A stretch of 64,000 nt of DNA from JAGVSV01 sp040766135 (GCA_040766135.1 JAXGRA010000001.1:186001-250000), one strand, 5' to 3'; shown: positions 34,662 through 44,571, numbered from the stretch's first letter. Notes: generated by a model from the letters alone, not told the origin. A program made the numbers and translations.

Positions 34662-35699
34662 ATGAGCGTGTTCGGAAGATTCATGAACAACTATTACTAC
34701 GGCAAAAGCGGCAAGGGAGATTACCGCAAGGAAGACCTGCCGACCAACCGCATGCAGCTGTTTTGGGAGATGCTGCGTGTGCGGCTGGCCGGCCTGTTCC
34801 GGCTAAACCTGATGACCATCATTGCCTGGATTCCTTTGGTGGTGGTGCTTGCCAATTATATCAGCAATATCTATGGTCTGCTGGGCCTGATTGCTGAGGT
34901 GGATGCCGACAAGGCGGCCGCCACGGCCGAGCAGCTGCGGATGTACGAACAAAGCGGCGATGCGTTCTACAGCCTTACGTTCATGGCGCTGCTGTATCTG
35001 ATCCCGTGCATTGCCATCACCGGCCCCTTCCAGGCGGGCATGGCGTATGTGACGCGCAACTGGTCGCGTGATGAGCATGCCTTTGTGTGGAGCGACTTTA
35101 AAGATGCCTTTAAGGACAACTGGAAGCAGGCGCTGGGCGTATCCTTCATCACGGGCGTTGTGCCGCTGCTGATGCTGGTCAGCTACCGCTTCTATGGCGC
35201 TATGGCCAGCGACAATGTGCTGTTCATTGTGCCGCAGATGCTGGTGCTGACCATCGGCGGGCTGTGGATGCTGGCGCTGGTGTTTTTGTACCCCATGATG
35301 GTCAGTTACAAAGTAGGTTTCCGGATGTTGATCAAAAACTCGTTCTTGCTGGCGGTGGGGCGCCTGCCGCAGACGCTGGCGGTGCGGCTGATCATGCTGG
35401 TGCCTACCATCATCGTCGGGCTGCTGCTGTTCTATACGCCCTACGGTCTGTACGCCCTGATGGGGCTGGCGGGGTATTATCTGCTGATCGGCAACGGCCT
35501 GGCGCGGTTTGTGTATGCCTCGTTTGCCAGTGCCGTGTTTGATAAGTTTATCAACCCCAACATCGAAGGCGCTGTCGTTAACCGCGGCATTGTCGATCTG
35601 GACAGCCTGGATGATGAGGATGATGACGAGGACGAAGTAGAAGAGTTGCCCACGTATCCCGGTGCAACACTGCCCGAAAGGCAGGACAGGCAGGCGTAG
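34662..35699 (+). CDS. DUF624 (YesL-like) membrane protein
   Basis: The 345-residue protein has about six helices and the DUF624 core GPFQAGMAYVTRNWSRDEHAFVWSDF (split here as a loop at about 123-148). It starts MSVFGRFMNNYYYG and ends in an acidic tail with the run DEDDDEDEVEE. Function is unknown; in other bacteria such genes often lie with sugar transporters, whereas here it leads a methyltransferase-Hsp33-FtsH run. The stop overlaps the next start by one base. Confidence 0.82.
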   Translation: MSVFGRFMNNYYYGKSGKGDYRKEDLPTNRMQLFWEMLRVRLAGLFRLNLMTIIAWIPLVVVLANYISNIYGLLGLIAEVDADKAAATAEQLRMYEQSGDAFYSLTFMALLYLIPCIAITGPFQAGMAYVTRNWSRDEHAFVWSDFKDAFKDNWKQALGVSFITGVVPLLMLVSYRFYGAMASDNVLFIVPQMLVLTIGGLWMLALVFLYPMMVSYKVGFRMLIKNSFLLAVGRLPQTLAVRLIMLVPTIIVGLLLFYTPYGLYALMGLAGYYLLIGNGLARFVYASFASAVFDKFINPNIEGAVVNRGIVDLDSLDDEDDDEDEVEELPTYPGATLPERQDRQA

Positions 35700-36442
35700 T
35701 GTACACAGCCTTTGCCAGCGTATATGACCGCCTGATGCAGGACGTGCCCTATGAGGATTGGGCTTCCTTTTATCGGGACATACTTCAGGGTATGGGCATT
35801 GCAGATGGCAGCGCGGTGGCCGAATGCGCCTGCGGGACGGGCAACTTAACCATCCCGCTGTCGCGGCATTACCGGATCACCGGCCTGGACATCTCGCAGG
35901 ATATGCTGTCCCTGGCTGCGGGCAAGGCACGAAACGCCGGGCGGTACATCCGCTTTGTGCGCCAGGACATGCGCGCGCTGTCGCTGCACAAGCCGGTGGA
36001 CGCCGTGCTGTGCACATGCGATGGGTTTAACTATCTGGCGGCGCCGGGCGATGCGCAGCGTTTTTTACAGGCGGCCTTTGAGGCCCTGCGCCCCGGCGGC
36101 GTGCTGGCGTTGGATATATCCACGCTGCACAAGCTGCGCACCACCCTGGGCACCGGCGTGCGCACGCTGGTGGACGATGACATGGCCTATATCTGGCACA
36201 GCCGCTGGTGTCCGGAGGAATATTTGTGCCGGATGGAGTTGACCATTTTTGCCAGGCGGGCTGACGGCACCTATGACCGCATTGAGGAAAGCCAGGTGCA
36301 GCGCGCGTACCCGCAGGCCGATGTGACCCGCCTGCTTTACGAAGCGGGCTTTACCGATATGATCTGGCGCGGCGATTGTACGCACACACCGCGCCCGGAC
36401 GAGGCGCGGCTGCACGTGGCCGCGCGCAAACCAAGCACATGA
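35699..36442 (+). CDS. Class I SAM-dependent methyltransferase
   Basis: The 247-residue protein has motif I AECACGTGNLTIPL (about 40-53), then GLDISQDMLSLA and VDAVLCTCDGFNYL. The start is GTG 35699, sharing one base with the DUF624 stop (TAGTG). It begins YTAFASVYDRLMQDVPY, a common opening in Firmicutes methyltransferases of this kind. The methylated substrate is unknown. Confidence 0.86.
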   Translation: MYTAFASVYDRLMQDVPYEDWASFYRDILQGMGIADGSAVAECACGTGNLTIPLSRHYRITGLDISQDMLSLAAGKARNAGRYIRFVRQDMRALSLHKPVDAVLCTCDGFNYLAAPGDAQRFLQAAFEALRPGGVLALDISTLHKLRTTLGTGVRTLVDDDMAYIWHSRWCPEEYLCRMELTIFARRADGTYDRIEESQVQRAYPQADVTRLLYEAGFTDMIWRGDCTHTPRPDEARLHVAARKPST

Positions 36443-36452
36443 ATGAGGAAAT

Positions 36453-37361
36453 ATGACAAACCAACGGATAACCATTGACGAAAACGATGCCATGCTGCGC
36501 TATCTGGTGCGCGACGGGCAGGCACGCGTGTTTTTTTGCCGCACCACGCAGATGACGCAGCAGGCTGCCGATACTCACCTGGCCAGCGATGTAGCGACTG
36601 CCGCCATGGGCCGGTTTTTATCGGGGGCGGCTGTGCTGGGCGCGATGGAAAAGGATGCAAACACCAGCATCACCGTGGCCGCCGATGGCGGCGGCGCGGG
36701 CGGCCGCATGACCGCCGTGGTGCGCGGGGGCGAGATAAAAATAACGGTGGAGCGCCCCCAGGCGCAGCTGCCCACGCTCAACGGCCGCCAGGATGTGGGC
36801 GGATACATCGGTAAAGAAGGCCGCCTGACGGTGGTGCGCGATTATGGCACGGGCGAGCCGTACATCGGCATCAGCGCGCTGGTCTCCGGCGAACTGGGGG
36901 AGGACTTTGCCCAGTACTTCACCGTGTCCGAGCAGGTGCCCTCGCTGGTTGCGCTGGGATGCCTAAATCAGGATGGCGTGGTGCTGTCCGCCGGCGGCAT
37001 TGTCATCCAGGCCATGCCCGGATGCACCGATGAAACGCTGACCGAGCTTGAAAACCGTATTCCATTTTTTGAAGGCATCAGCCGTGAGCTGTACGACCGC
37101 CCCATGCAGGAGCTGGCGGACAGCTGGTTGGGCAGCTTGGGGCTTACGCTGCTGTCCAACACGCCGCTTCATCTAGCCTGCGATTGCTCGCGCGAGAAGA
37201 TGCGCGCGGCGCTGCTGGCGCTGGGCGCGGAGGAACTGAAAGAGATTCTTAATGAGGGCAGGGAAACCCAAATGATCTGCCATTTCTGCCGCAGCCGGCA
37301 TGTTTTTAAAACAAGTGAAATCGCCGATATGCACCGGCAGCTGACGGAGGAAACCCCATGA
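36453..37361 (+). CDS. hslO: Redox-regulated chaperone Hsp33
   Basis: The 302-residue chaperone has the C-terminal zinc-thiol switch CDC...CxxC: ACDCSREK (Cys at about 241 and 243) and ICHFCRSRHVF (about 274 and 277). Under oxidative stress zinc loss switches on holdase activity. The N-terminal domain carries RYLVRDGQARVFF. It overlaps the HEAT-repeat gene by four bases. Confidence 0.95.
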   Translation: MTNQRITIDENDAMLRYLVRDGQARVFFCRTTQMTQQAADTHLASDVATAAMGRFLSGAAVLGAMEKDANTSITVAADGGGAGGRMTAVVRGGEIKITVERPQAQLPTLNGRQDVGGYIGKEGRLTVVRDYGTGEPYIGISALVSGELGEDFAQYFTVSEQVPSLVALGCLNQDGVVLSAGGIVIQAMPGCTDETLTELENRIPFFEGISRELYDRPMQELADSWLGSLGLTLLSNTPLHLACDCSREKMRAALLALGAEELKEILNEGRETQMICHFCRSRHVFKTSEIADMHRQLTEETP

Positions 37362-38185
37362 TTTGCTACGATTTTGACGGACAGTTTGCTCAGTATCTGC
37401 GTGCCTGGATGGCTAAGCATGAGGATGACTTTGACAACGCCGATGCCGCCGAGGCCATGATGCCCGATGTGTATGCCGCGTTTTTGGATACGCCCGCCCC
37501 CTGGCTGCAGGGAAAGAAACCCGGTGAGTTTTTTAATGATTTTAACGACCCCGTGCAGCTGGTTGCGTGGATGGAGGCATATCTTCACAGCGACATCGAC
37601 CTGCCTGACATGCTGTTAAACCGCATTTCGGATTTGGGCGAGATTGCGGCCCCGGCGCTGATGGCGGCACTGACGCGCGAGGATACTGATAATGAGGAGC
37701 GCATGCTGTGCGTCACCCTGCTGCGCGAGATTGGCAGCGCGCTGCCGCTGTCTACCTATATCGCCTGGCAGCTGGCGCGCACCTACGAGGATGAGCTGTG
37801 CGACAATGCCGCCGAAAGCCTCGAGGAAATGGGCGAGGTTGCCGTTCCGCATTTGCTGGAGGCGCTGCCCGAGGCCAATGATGCCGGGCGCGAGGCGCTG
37901 CTGGCGCTGTTAAGCCGTTTCCCCGGCGATGCGCGCATCTATGACGGCCTGATCGACTTGTTCCACCGCTATCCCGTACGGCAAGCCGTGCTGGCCGCCT
38001 ATTTGGGCCGGCTGGGCGACGTGCGCGCCATTGACGCACTGCGCGCCCGTGCGCTGGATGCGCATACGGGCTACCTTGATTTTATCGAGCTGCGCAGCGC
38101 CATTGAGCAGCTGGGCGGCGAAGCGCCGGAACGCGAGTTTGACGAGGACCCGGAGTATGAAGCGCTGTTTGGGACGGGTCAGTAG
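37358..38185 (+). CDS. HEAT-repeat protein
   Basis: The 275-residue acidic protein has several helix-pair repeats between about 85 and 260, for example AAPALMAALTRED, VAVPHLLEALPEANDAGREA and LAAYLGRLGDVRAIDALRARA, typical of PBS-lyase/HEAT repeats. No enzyme motif is seen. It is probably a binding scaffold and sits between hslO (ATGA overlap) and a zinc-ribbon protein. Confidence 0.8.
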   Translation: MICYDFDGQFAQYLRAWMAKHEDDFDNADAAEAMMPDVYAAFLDTPAPWLQGKKPGEFFNDFNDPVQLVAWMEAYLHSDIDLPDMLLNRISDLGEIAAPALMAALTREDTDNEERMLCVTLLREIGSALPLSTYIAWQLARTYEDELCDNAAESLEEMGEVAVPHLLEALPEANDAGREALLALLSRFPGDARIYDGLIDLFHRYPVRQAVLAAYLGRLGDVRAIDALRARALDAHTGYLDFIELRSAIEQLGGEAPEREFDEDPEYEALFGTGQ

Positions 38186-38193
38186 CCGGAACA

Positions 38194-39948
38194 ATGGATA
38201 GCATGGTCTGTACACATTGCGGGCGGGAATCGGACAGCGCTTCCCGCATCTGCCCCTACTGCGGGCGGTATATGAACTCGGATGCGCCCACCCCTCCCAC
38301 GGCCTATGTGGAGGAACCGCCACCTGCCCCGGTTGTCAGAAGCGAGCCTTCCCGACAGCGCAGGAAGCGCGGCCAGCGCCGCCAGCCGCAGCGCAAGGTA
38401 AAGTATGACGGGCACATGATCAACTGGGCCATGGTGGGCCTGGTGGTTGTTGTGCTGTTTGTTGTGGCGCTTGTGGGTAGCTTTGTGTACCTGAAAGCCA
38501 CGCCCAATGGCCAGCGTATATTGGCGCGCACCGGCCGCAAGGCCAGCGCCGATGCCTACTGGGATGTGGGCACGGAGTATCTGGATCAGGGGTACATTGC
38601 CCGCTCCATTGCGGCGTATAACAAGGCGCTGGAGCTAGAACCCGATCGCCCCGATATCGTGGACAAGCTGCTGCTGCTGGCCGAGGCCTATGAAGCGGGG
38701 GGCCAGCAACAGGATGCCATGGAGATTTTTGAGCGCATCTATCGCAGCGTCGCGCCGGAAGACCCGGTGGGGTACCGCAATGCCATCCGCCTGCTGCTGG
38801 CGCAAAATCAGGTGTTTCCTGCCACGGAGCTGATGCAGATTGCCTATGAAAAGACCAAAGACGAATCCTTCTTCAACCAGCGCTCACAACTCGTGCCCAA
38901 GCCGCCGGTGGCATCGTTAAGCGGCGGGGCCTATATGCTAAGCCGCACGGTGGCATTTTCATCGCCACAGGGGCATGATATTTACTACGCCACCGGCAAC
39001 GAGGAATTGCCCGAACAGGGCACGCTGTACACAGGCCCCATCACCCTGCAGGAGGGCACGTACAATTTCCGTGTTATCTGCAAGGCGGGCGGGCCCAGCG
39101 GGCTGATCAGTGACGAAATGACCATCAGCTATACCATCCGCCTGCCCTCGCCGCTGGCCCCCAAGGCTACGCTTCAACAGGGCGAATACACCCGCCCGCA
39201 GAATGTGCGCCTGCGCAATGTGAACGAAGAGGGTGAAATCACCATGTACTTTACCATTGACGGCTCCAAGCCAAACCTGGACAGCCCGCGGTATCGCGAT
39301 GAGCCCATCCGCCTGAAAGGCGGGCGCATCAACCTGCGCGCCATTGCGGTCAATGAGTATGGCAAGGTCAGCAACGAATTAAACGTCAACTACAACATCA
39401 ACATCCCGCGCAGCCAGTATTTCCGCAAGTATTTCAGGCTGGAGGACGGCTTTGCGGATTTTACGCTGATGAGCACCAAAATGACCGAATTTGTGGAAAA
39501 ATACGGTGAGCCCGAGCGCCGTGCGGAAGGCACGGATGAGAACGTAACCGGCCAGGTGGCTACGCTTACGTACCCCTGGGGCGAGGCGCGCTTTATGTTA
39601 GCTGACGGCGAGGGCACGCTGTATATGATCAGCACCACCGATGCCAACATGGTTGGCCCGCGCAAAAGCACCATCGGCATGACCTTGGATCAGGTAACGG
39701 ATTTGTTCCGCGACATGGGCCAGCCCGCCAACGACAAGGGCGACCGCGGCCTGTACTATGATGTAGACGAAGGATATGCCCACTATCAGGCGCATTCGGA
39801 TGACCCCAACGAGGGTGTGCTGCTGTATGTGTCCACCATGGTGGGCGGAGAGGACGGCACGACCACGCTGGAATATGACATACAGGGCGGGCGCGTGGCG
39901 GGCATCACGCTGCGCCATGTGCTGCGGCGGCTGTCCAACGTACGATAA
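38194..39948 (+). CDS. Zinc-ribbon, TPR and chitobiase-C-terminal-type domain membrane protein
   Basis: The 584-residue protein starts with a zinc ribbon (CTHCGRESDSASRICPYCG, about 5-23). A basic linker and one membrane helix at about 75-95 follow. A TPR-like part (about 110-210, SIAAYNKALELEPDRPD) comes next. Two repeats resembling the chitobiase/beta-hexosaminidase C-terminal domain (GHDIYYATGNEELPEQGTLY and GEITMYFTIDGSKPN) lie at about 250-410, and the end (about 420-584) is uncharacterised. The layout suggests a cytoplasmic sensor joined to an outer part. It is 12 bases before ftsH. Confidence 0.78.
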   Translation: MDSMVCTHCGRESDSASRICPYCGRYMNSDAPTPPTAYVEEPPPAPVVRSEPSRQRRKRGQRRQPQRKVKYDGHMINWAMVGLVVVVLFVVALVGSFVYLKATPNGQRILARTGRKASADAYWDVGTEYLDQGYIARSIAAYNKALELEPDRPDIVDKLLLLAEAYEAGGQQQDAMEIFERIYRSVAPEDPVGYRNAIRLLLAQNQVFPATELMQIAYEKTKDESFFNQRSQLVPKPPVASLSGGAYMLSRTVAFSSPQGHDIYYATGNEELPEQGTLYTGPITLQEGTYNFRVICKAGGPSGLISDEMTISYTIRLPSPLAPKATLQQGEYTRPQNVRLRNVNEEGEITMYFTIDGSKPNLDSPRYRDEPIRLKGGRINLRAIAVNEYGKVSNELNVNYNINIPRSQYFRKYFRLEDGFADFTLMSTKMTEFVEKYGEPERRAEGTDENVTGQVATLTYPWGEARFMLADGEGTLYMISTTDANMVGPRKSTIGMTLDQVTDLFRDMGQPANDKGDRGLYYDVDEGYAHYQAHSDDPNEGVLLYVSTMVGGEDGTTTLEYDIQGGRVAGITLRHVLRRLSNVR

Positions 39949-39960
39949 AAGAGGATTACC

Positions 39961-41850
39961 ATGAAGAAGATTACCCCTCCACGCAAATCCATCGCAGTGT
40001 ACTATCTTGCGGTGTTGGGCATTATGCTGCTGATTAACTGGGTGGTGCTGCCCAGGCTGATGATGCCCAACGTCACTGATGTGACCTACAGCGATTTCCT
40101 GGCGCGCTTGAACGCCAACCAGGTGCGCAGCGTGGAGCTGACGCCCAACGCGCTGATGTTTTCAGCATCGGAGCAGCCGCGCACCGAGGGCGAGGAAAAG
40201 CCCAAGGATCTGGCCATTTACCGCACAGGCCCGCTGACCGACCCGGCCATTGTGGAGCGTCTGGAGAATGCGAAGGTTACCTTCGGCGCGCCCGTCATCC
40301 AGGAAAGCTCGCCTTTTCTGAACCTGTTGATTGGCTGGCTGCTGCCGGTGGCGCTGTTTGTGGGGCTGGGTCAGCTGCTGTCGCGGCGCATGATGCAGCG
40401 CATGGGCGGCATGAACGCCATGAAGCTGGGCAAAAGCAATGCCAAGATATATATCGAATCCAAAACCGGCATCACCTTTGCCGACGTAGCCGGCCAGGAT
40501 GAGGCCAAGGACGCGCTGCGCGAAATTGTGGATTTTTTGGAGCATCCGGATAAGTACACGCGCATCGGCGCCGTCATGCCCAAGGGCGCGCTGCTGGTGG
40601 GTCCGCCGGGCACGGGCAAGACGCTGCTGGCCAAGGCCGTAGCAGGCGAGGCCAGCGTGCCGTTTTTCTCTATTTCGGGCTCCGAATTTGTGGAGATGTT
40701 TGTGGGCATGGGCGCAGCTAAAGTGCGCGATCTGTTCAAACAGGCCGAGGAAAAGGCCCCCTGCATTGTGTTCATAGACGAGATTGACACCATCGGCAAA
40801 AAGCGCGATGGCACGGGCATTGGCGGCGGCAATGATGAGCGCGAGCAGACGCTCAACCAGCTGCTGTCCGAAATGGACGGTTTTGACGGGCGCAAGGGCG
40901 TGGTCATCTTAGCTGCCACCAACCGTCCCGAAGTGCTGGATCCTGCATTGCTGCGCCCCGGCCGCTTTGACCGGCGCATTCCGGTGGAATTGCCGGATTT
41001 GAAAGGCCGCATCGACATCCTGAAGGTGCACATCAAAAAAGTCAAAACCGAGCCGGGCATTGATTTAAGCAGCGTGGCCCGTGTGGCGGTGGGCGCATCG
41101 GGCGCTGAGCTGGCCAACATTATCAATGAAGCCGCGCTGCGCGCCGTGCGAGAAGACCGCCAGCGGGTGACGCAGCAAGATCTGGAAGAAAGCGTGGAAA
41201 CCGTCATCGCCGGGCAGGAAAAGAAAAGCCGTATCCTGTCCGAAAACGAAAAGAAAATCGTGGCCTATCACGAGGTGGGGCATGCGCTGGTGGCGGCCAA
41301 GCAGGCCAACTCCGCTCCGGTGCACAAGATTACCATCATTCCGCGCACCGGCGGCGCACTGGGTTTCACCATGCAGGTGGAGGAGGACGAGCGCTTTTTG
41401 GTCACACGTGCCGAGCTGGAAAACAAGATCGCCACGCTGACCGGCGGGCGCGCGGCCGAGGAATTGGTTTTTAACACTGCCACCACGGGCGCTGCCAACG
41501 ACATAGAGCAGGCCACCAAGATTGCGCGCGCGATGATCACGCGCTTTGGCATGACCGAGGACTTTGGCTTTGTTGCCATGGAAACCGAAAGCAGCCAGTA
41601 TTTGGGTTCGGTTATCGGCAACTGCTCGTCGCAGACCTCCGCGCGCATCGACCAACTGACCATCGACCTGGTCAAGGAGCAGTATGCGCGTGCGCTGCAG
41701 CTGCTCAACGAAAACCTTGATAAACTGCACGAGCTGGCGCAATACCTGTTCGAGCGCGAGACCATCACGGGCGAAGAGTTCATGGCCATCCTGGATGCGC
41801 CCCGGGCGCTGCCCGATGTCTCCTGCGCGCAGCTACAGACAGAAAACTAA
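39961..41850 (+). CDS. ftsH: ATP-dependent membrane protease FtsH
   Basis: The 629-residue protease has two membrane helices (about 10-32 and 118-138), an AAA domain with Walker A GPPGTGKT and Walker B CIVFIDEID, the second region of homology ATNRPEVLDPALLRPGRFD, and the zinc site HEVGH in VAYHEVGHALVA. It degrades misfolded and regulatory proteins at the membrane. Length is typical. A short AGAGGA site precedes the ATG; nudC follows five bases later. Confidence 0.96.
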   Translation: MKKITPPRKSIAVYYLAVLGIMLLINWVVLPRLMMPNVTDVTYSDFLARLNANQVRSVELTPNALMFSASEQPRTEGEEKPKDLAIYRTGPLTDPAIVERLENAKVTFGAPVIQESSPFLNLLIGWLLPVALFVGLGQLLSRRMMQRMGGMNAMKLGKSNAKIYIESKTGITFADVAGQDEAKDALREIVDFLEHPDKYTRIGAVMPKGALLVGPPGTGKTLLAKAVAGEASVPFFSISGSEFVEMFVGMGAAKVRDLFKQAEEKAPCIVFIDEIDTIGKKRDGTGIGGGNDEREQTLNQLLSEMDGFDGRKGVVILAATNRPEVLDPALLRPGRFDRRIPVELPDLKGRIDILKVHIKKVKTEPGIDLSSVARVAVGASGAELANIINEAALRAVREDRQRVTQQDLEESVETVIAGQEKKSRILSENEKKIVAYHEVGHALVAAKQANSAPVHKITIIPRTGGALGFTMQVEEDERFLVTRAELENKIATLTGGRAAEELVFNTATTGAANDIEQATKIARAMITRFGMTEDFGFVAMETESSQYLGSVIGNCSSQTSARIDQLTIDLVKEQYARALQLLNENLDKLHELAQYLFERETITGEEFMAILDAPRALPDVSCAQLQTEN

Positions 41851-41855
41851 GCCCC

Positions 41856-42725
41856 ATGCTGCAGGAAATATCACCGTTACAGTTTGACAATAGCTTTCAT
41901 TCCCGCATGCCGCAGCCTGAAGATTTGGTGCTGTGTTGCGATGGCGATAATGTGCTGATAAACCAGGGCGATGCGCTGGCATTGCCCCGTGCCGCCGACG
42001 TGACGGGCGCCGCGTTTACCTTTTTGTTTACAGTGGGCGGGCAGAATATTTTTTTAGCCCACACCTTAGCGCCTGTTACGATGCCCGGCTTTGCCTATCG
42101 GCCGTTGTCCAGCCTGCGCCGGGCACAGCCCAAGGCCCTGGCTTTCGCAGCGGCCACCGGGCACCAATTGTACCGGTGGTATCGCATGCGCGCACATTGC
42201 GGCGTGTGCGGCACGAAGACCGCGCCCAGCCTGACCGAGCGTGCGCTGGTGTGCCCTCAATGCGGGCACATTGAATATCCCAATATCATGCCGGCGGTCA
42301 TCGTGGGCATCATCGACCGCGACCGCCTGCTGCTGACCCGCTATGCGAACCGCCCGGCTACGAACTGGGCGCTGGTGGCGGGCTATGCTGAGATTGGCGA
42401 GCCGCTGGAGGACACCGTGCGCCGCGAAACGTGGGAGGAGGTGGGCCTGCGGCTGGGAACGATCTCCTACTACCGCAGCCAGCCCTGGCCGTTTTCGGGC
42501 TCTTTGTTGATGGGGTTTTATGCGCAGCTGGAGGGTTCCGACCAGATTTCGCTCAATGACGGAGAACTCGCGCAGGCCGTGTGGACGCCGCGCGAGTTGA
42601 TCGATATTCCCTTTGAAGATGTCAGCTTAACCAATGAGATGATCTGCCGCTTCCGCTGGGAAGGGGAGAATGTGCTGAACCCCGCGCGCGACGCGCGGCC
42701 GTTCAGGGAGATCCTGTTGACGTAA
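41856..42725 (+). CDS. nudC: NudC-type NAD(+) diphosphatase
   Basis: The 289-residue protein has a zinc ribbon (CGVCGTKTAPSLTERALVCPQCG) and then the Nudix box GYAEIGEPLEDTVRRETWEEVG with its REXXEE core, the NudC arrangement. NudC hydrolyses NAD(H) and removes NAD caps from RNA. No usable Shine-Dalgarno beyond the ftsH end is clear. The last 23 bases overlap the end of the convergent ribokinase gene. Confidence 0.9.
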   Translation: MLQEISPLQFDNSFHSRMPQPEDLVLCCDGDNVLINQGDALALPRAADVTGAAFTFLFTVGGQNIFLAHTLAPVTMPGFAYRPLSSLRRAQPKALAFAAATGHQLYRWYRMRAHCGVCGTKTAPSLTERALVCPQCGHIEYPNIMPAVIVGIIDRDRLLLTRYANRPATNWALVAGYAEIGEPLEDTVRRETWEEVGLRLGTISYYRSQPWPFSGSLLMGFYAQLEGSDQISLNDGELAQAVWTPRELIDIPFEDVSLTNEMICRFRWEGENVLNPARDARPFREILLT

Positions 42726-43629
42726 GCAAGGCTTGTACCTGCGCCAGCGTGGGCATGGCGGCCTGGGCCCCGGCCTTGGTGGTGGACAATGCGCCTACCG
42801 CGTTGGCAAAGTGCAGCGCTTGTTCCATGGGCTGCCCCTCGGCCAGCGCATAGGCCAGCCCGGCGTTGAAGCTGTCGCCTGCGGCGGTGGTGTCCACCAC
42901 CTGCACGGCAAAACCCGGCACGGGCAGGCAGCGCTGCTCATCCATATACAGGCAGCCCGCTGCCCCCAACTTGGCCACCACCGCCCTTGCTCCCCGCCGG
43001 AGCAGCTGCCCGGCGGCTTTTTTTACTTGATCAAGGCTGTCGGTGGGCAGGCCGGTTAATAGATGCAGCTCGCTGCGGTTGGGCGTGATATAGGATAGCA
43101 GCGGGTACAGGCTGTCGGGCAGCGGCTGTGCGGGGGCAGGGTCTAACATCACGGGGATGCCCTGCCGGTGCAGCGCTTGTGCCGCATACAGCACGGTATC
43201 CATCGGGATTTCCAGCTGCAGCAGCGCCATATCGGCATGCGCAATGTGCGGGAGCGCTTCGTCCACGCAGGCGCTGTTTACCTGTGCATTGGCGCCGGGC
43301 ACCACCACAATGCGGTTTTCACCTTGATTATCCACCTGGATAAGCGCAACGCCTGTGGGCACCCCGCCTTTCTCCATGACCGTTTGCGCATGGATGCCCT
43401 CGGCTTGCAGGGTGCGCCGGTAGAACGCGCCGTTGTCGTCCTGCCCCAGGGCGCCCACCATATGCACGCAGGCACCCAGCCGGGCGGCGGCTACGGCCTG
43501 GTTGCCGCCCTTGCCGCCCGGATAGGTGCAAAAAGTGCTACCGGTGATGGTTTCGCCCGGCTGATGAAAGCGCTGGGTGGTAACCGTCAGGTCGACATTG
43601 AGGCTGCCGATAACCGCAAGGACAGGCAT
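42703..43629 (-). CDS. rbsK: Ribokinase
   Basis: The 308-residue PfkB-family kinase begins VIGSLNVDLTV, has YPGGKGGNQAVAAARLG (substrate loop) and the catalytic DTTAAGDSFNAGLAYAL near the C-terminus. It phosphorylates ribose, or possibly a related sugar or nucleoside. No rbs transporter is nearby. The start shares one base with the stop of the secreted acidic protein gene (TGATG). Confidence 0.9.
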   Translation of the reverse strand: MPVLAVIGSLNVDLTVTTQRFHQPGETITGSTFCTYPGGKGGNQAVAAARLGACVHMVGALGQDDNGAFYRRTLQAEGIHAQTVMEKGGVPTGVALIQVDNQGENRIVVVPGANAQVNSACVDEALPHIAHADMALLQLEIPMDTVLYAAQALHRQGIPVMLDPAPAQPLPDSLYPLLSYITPNRSELHLLTGLPTDSLDQVKKAAGQLLRRGARAVVAKLGAAGCLYMDEQRCLPVPGFAVQVVDTTAAGDSFNAGLAYALAEGQPMEQALHFANAVGALSTTKAGAQAAMPTLAQVQALLTSTGSP

Positions 43630-44519
43630 CAGCGCGTCTTCAGGTTGTCCGTGTCAATGACGGGCTTATCCGTTATTACCTGTGCGGTTTTGCCATCGGA
43701 GGTAGTGATAATAACCTCCTTGGCATAGCCTGCATTTAATTCCTTGGGGATGCGGTAATACTTGTCGCCTTCCTTGTGCATGCGTGCGGCAAAGGCGTCG
43801 GGATTCAGCTGCGGCGACCCGGCCAGCGGCTTGCTGCCGTTGGGCAGATACCAGGCGTATTCGCTGCCGTCCGGGGATGCCCAGGCCACGGACTCGCGCT
43901 TGCCAAACACATTGAAGAAATAGTACATGCCCGTGCCGTTGCCCTTGCGCAGCCCGGCAGGCACATCCTCCTTGGGCAGGTTTTTGCCCTTGTACAGAGC
44001 AAACACACGCGCGTCCTTGATGGGCTTGGTGCCCGGCACGTCCAGCGTAAAGTCCCATCCGCCGGCAGCGTCCGACACGATGGCGGTTACTTTGGCTTCA
44101 TAGAAGCCGCGCTTAGCGTCCGGCGCATGGCCGTATACGCGGAATTGCGTGGCACCTTCCTTGTCCACGAACATATAAATCGTTGGCTCAATGCCTTCCA
44201 GGCGGATGGCGGTGTAATACTTGACGATGGCTGCACGTTTGGGCTTTACAAAGGTAAAGGACTGAGCCGCCGGGGTCAGCGGGGTGTGCGTGGCGGGCAG
44301 GGTGTTCTGCGTAGCGGCTTCGTCAGGCGCGTCCGCATCATCCGCGGGTGCTTCATCATCGGCCGTATCGGCATCATCTGCCGGTGCTTCTTCGGTAGCT
44401 TCCTCGCTTTGGGCCGGGGGCTCGGTGGGGGCGGGCGCCTCCTGCGCCAGCGCTGTCATTGTCAGGCCTAAGGCCAGCACCAGTATCAGCGCCAGCAGCC
44501 TGTTCCATTGGGTATTCAT
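43629..44519 (-). CDS. Secreted protein with acidic Ala/Asp/Glu repeat region
   Basis: The 296-residue protein has a signal peptide (MNTQWNRLLALILV..., cleavage near TALAQ at about 26). A low-complexity region rich in A, D, E and P follows (about 27-75, PADDAD repeated). A beta-rich domain of about 200 residues comes next (VKPKRAAIVKYYTAIRLEG onward). I start at ATG 44519 because of the AGGAGG site; a longer frame begins seven codons earlier. I do not recognise the domain. It is coupled to rbsK. Confidence 0.75.
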   Translation of the reverse strand: MNTQWNRLLALILVLALGLTMTALAQEAPAPTEPPAQSEEATEEAPADDADTADDEAPADDADAPDEAATQNTLPATHTPLTPAAQSFTFVKPKRAAIVKYYTAIRLEGIEPTIYMFVDKEGATQFRVYGHAPDAKRGFYEAKVTAIVSDAAGGWDFTLDVPGTKPIKDARVFALYKGKNLPKEDVPAGLRKGNGTGMYYFFNVFGKRESVAWASPDGSEYAWYLPNGSKPLAGSPQLNPDAFAARMHKEGDKYYRIPKELNAGYAKEVIITTSDGKTAQVITDKPVIDTDNLKTR

Positions 44520-44571
44520 ATACGCTCCTCCTGTGATCATTTCTTGGCATTTGATATTGGGTTCCGGCTAC

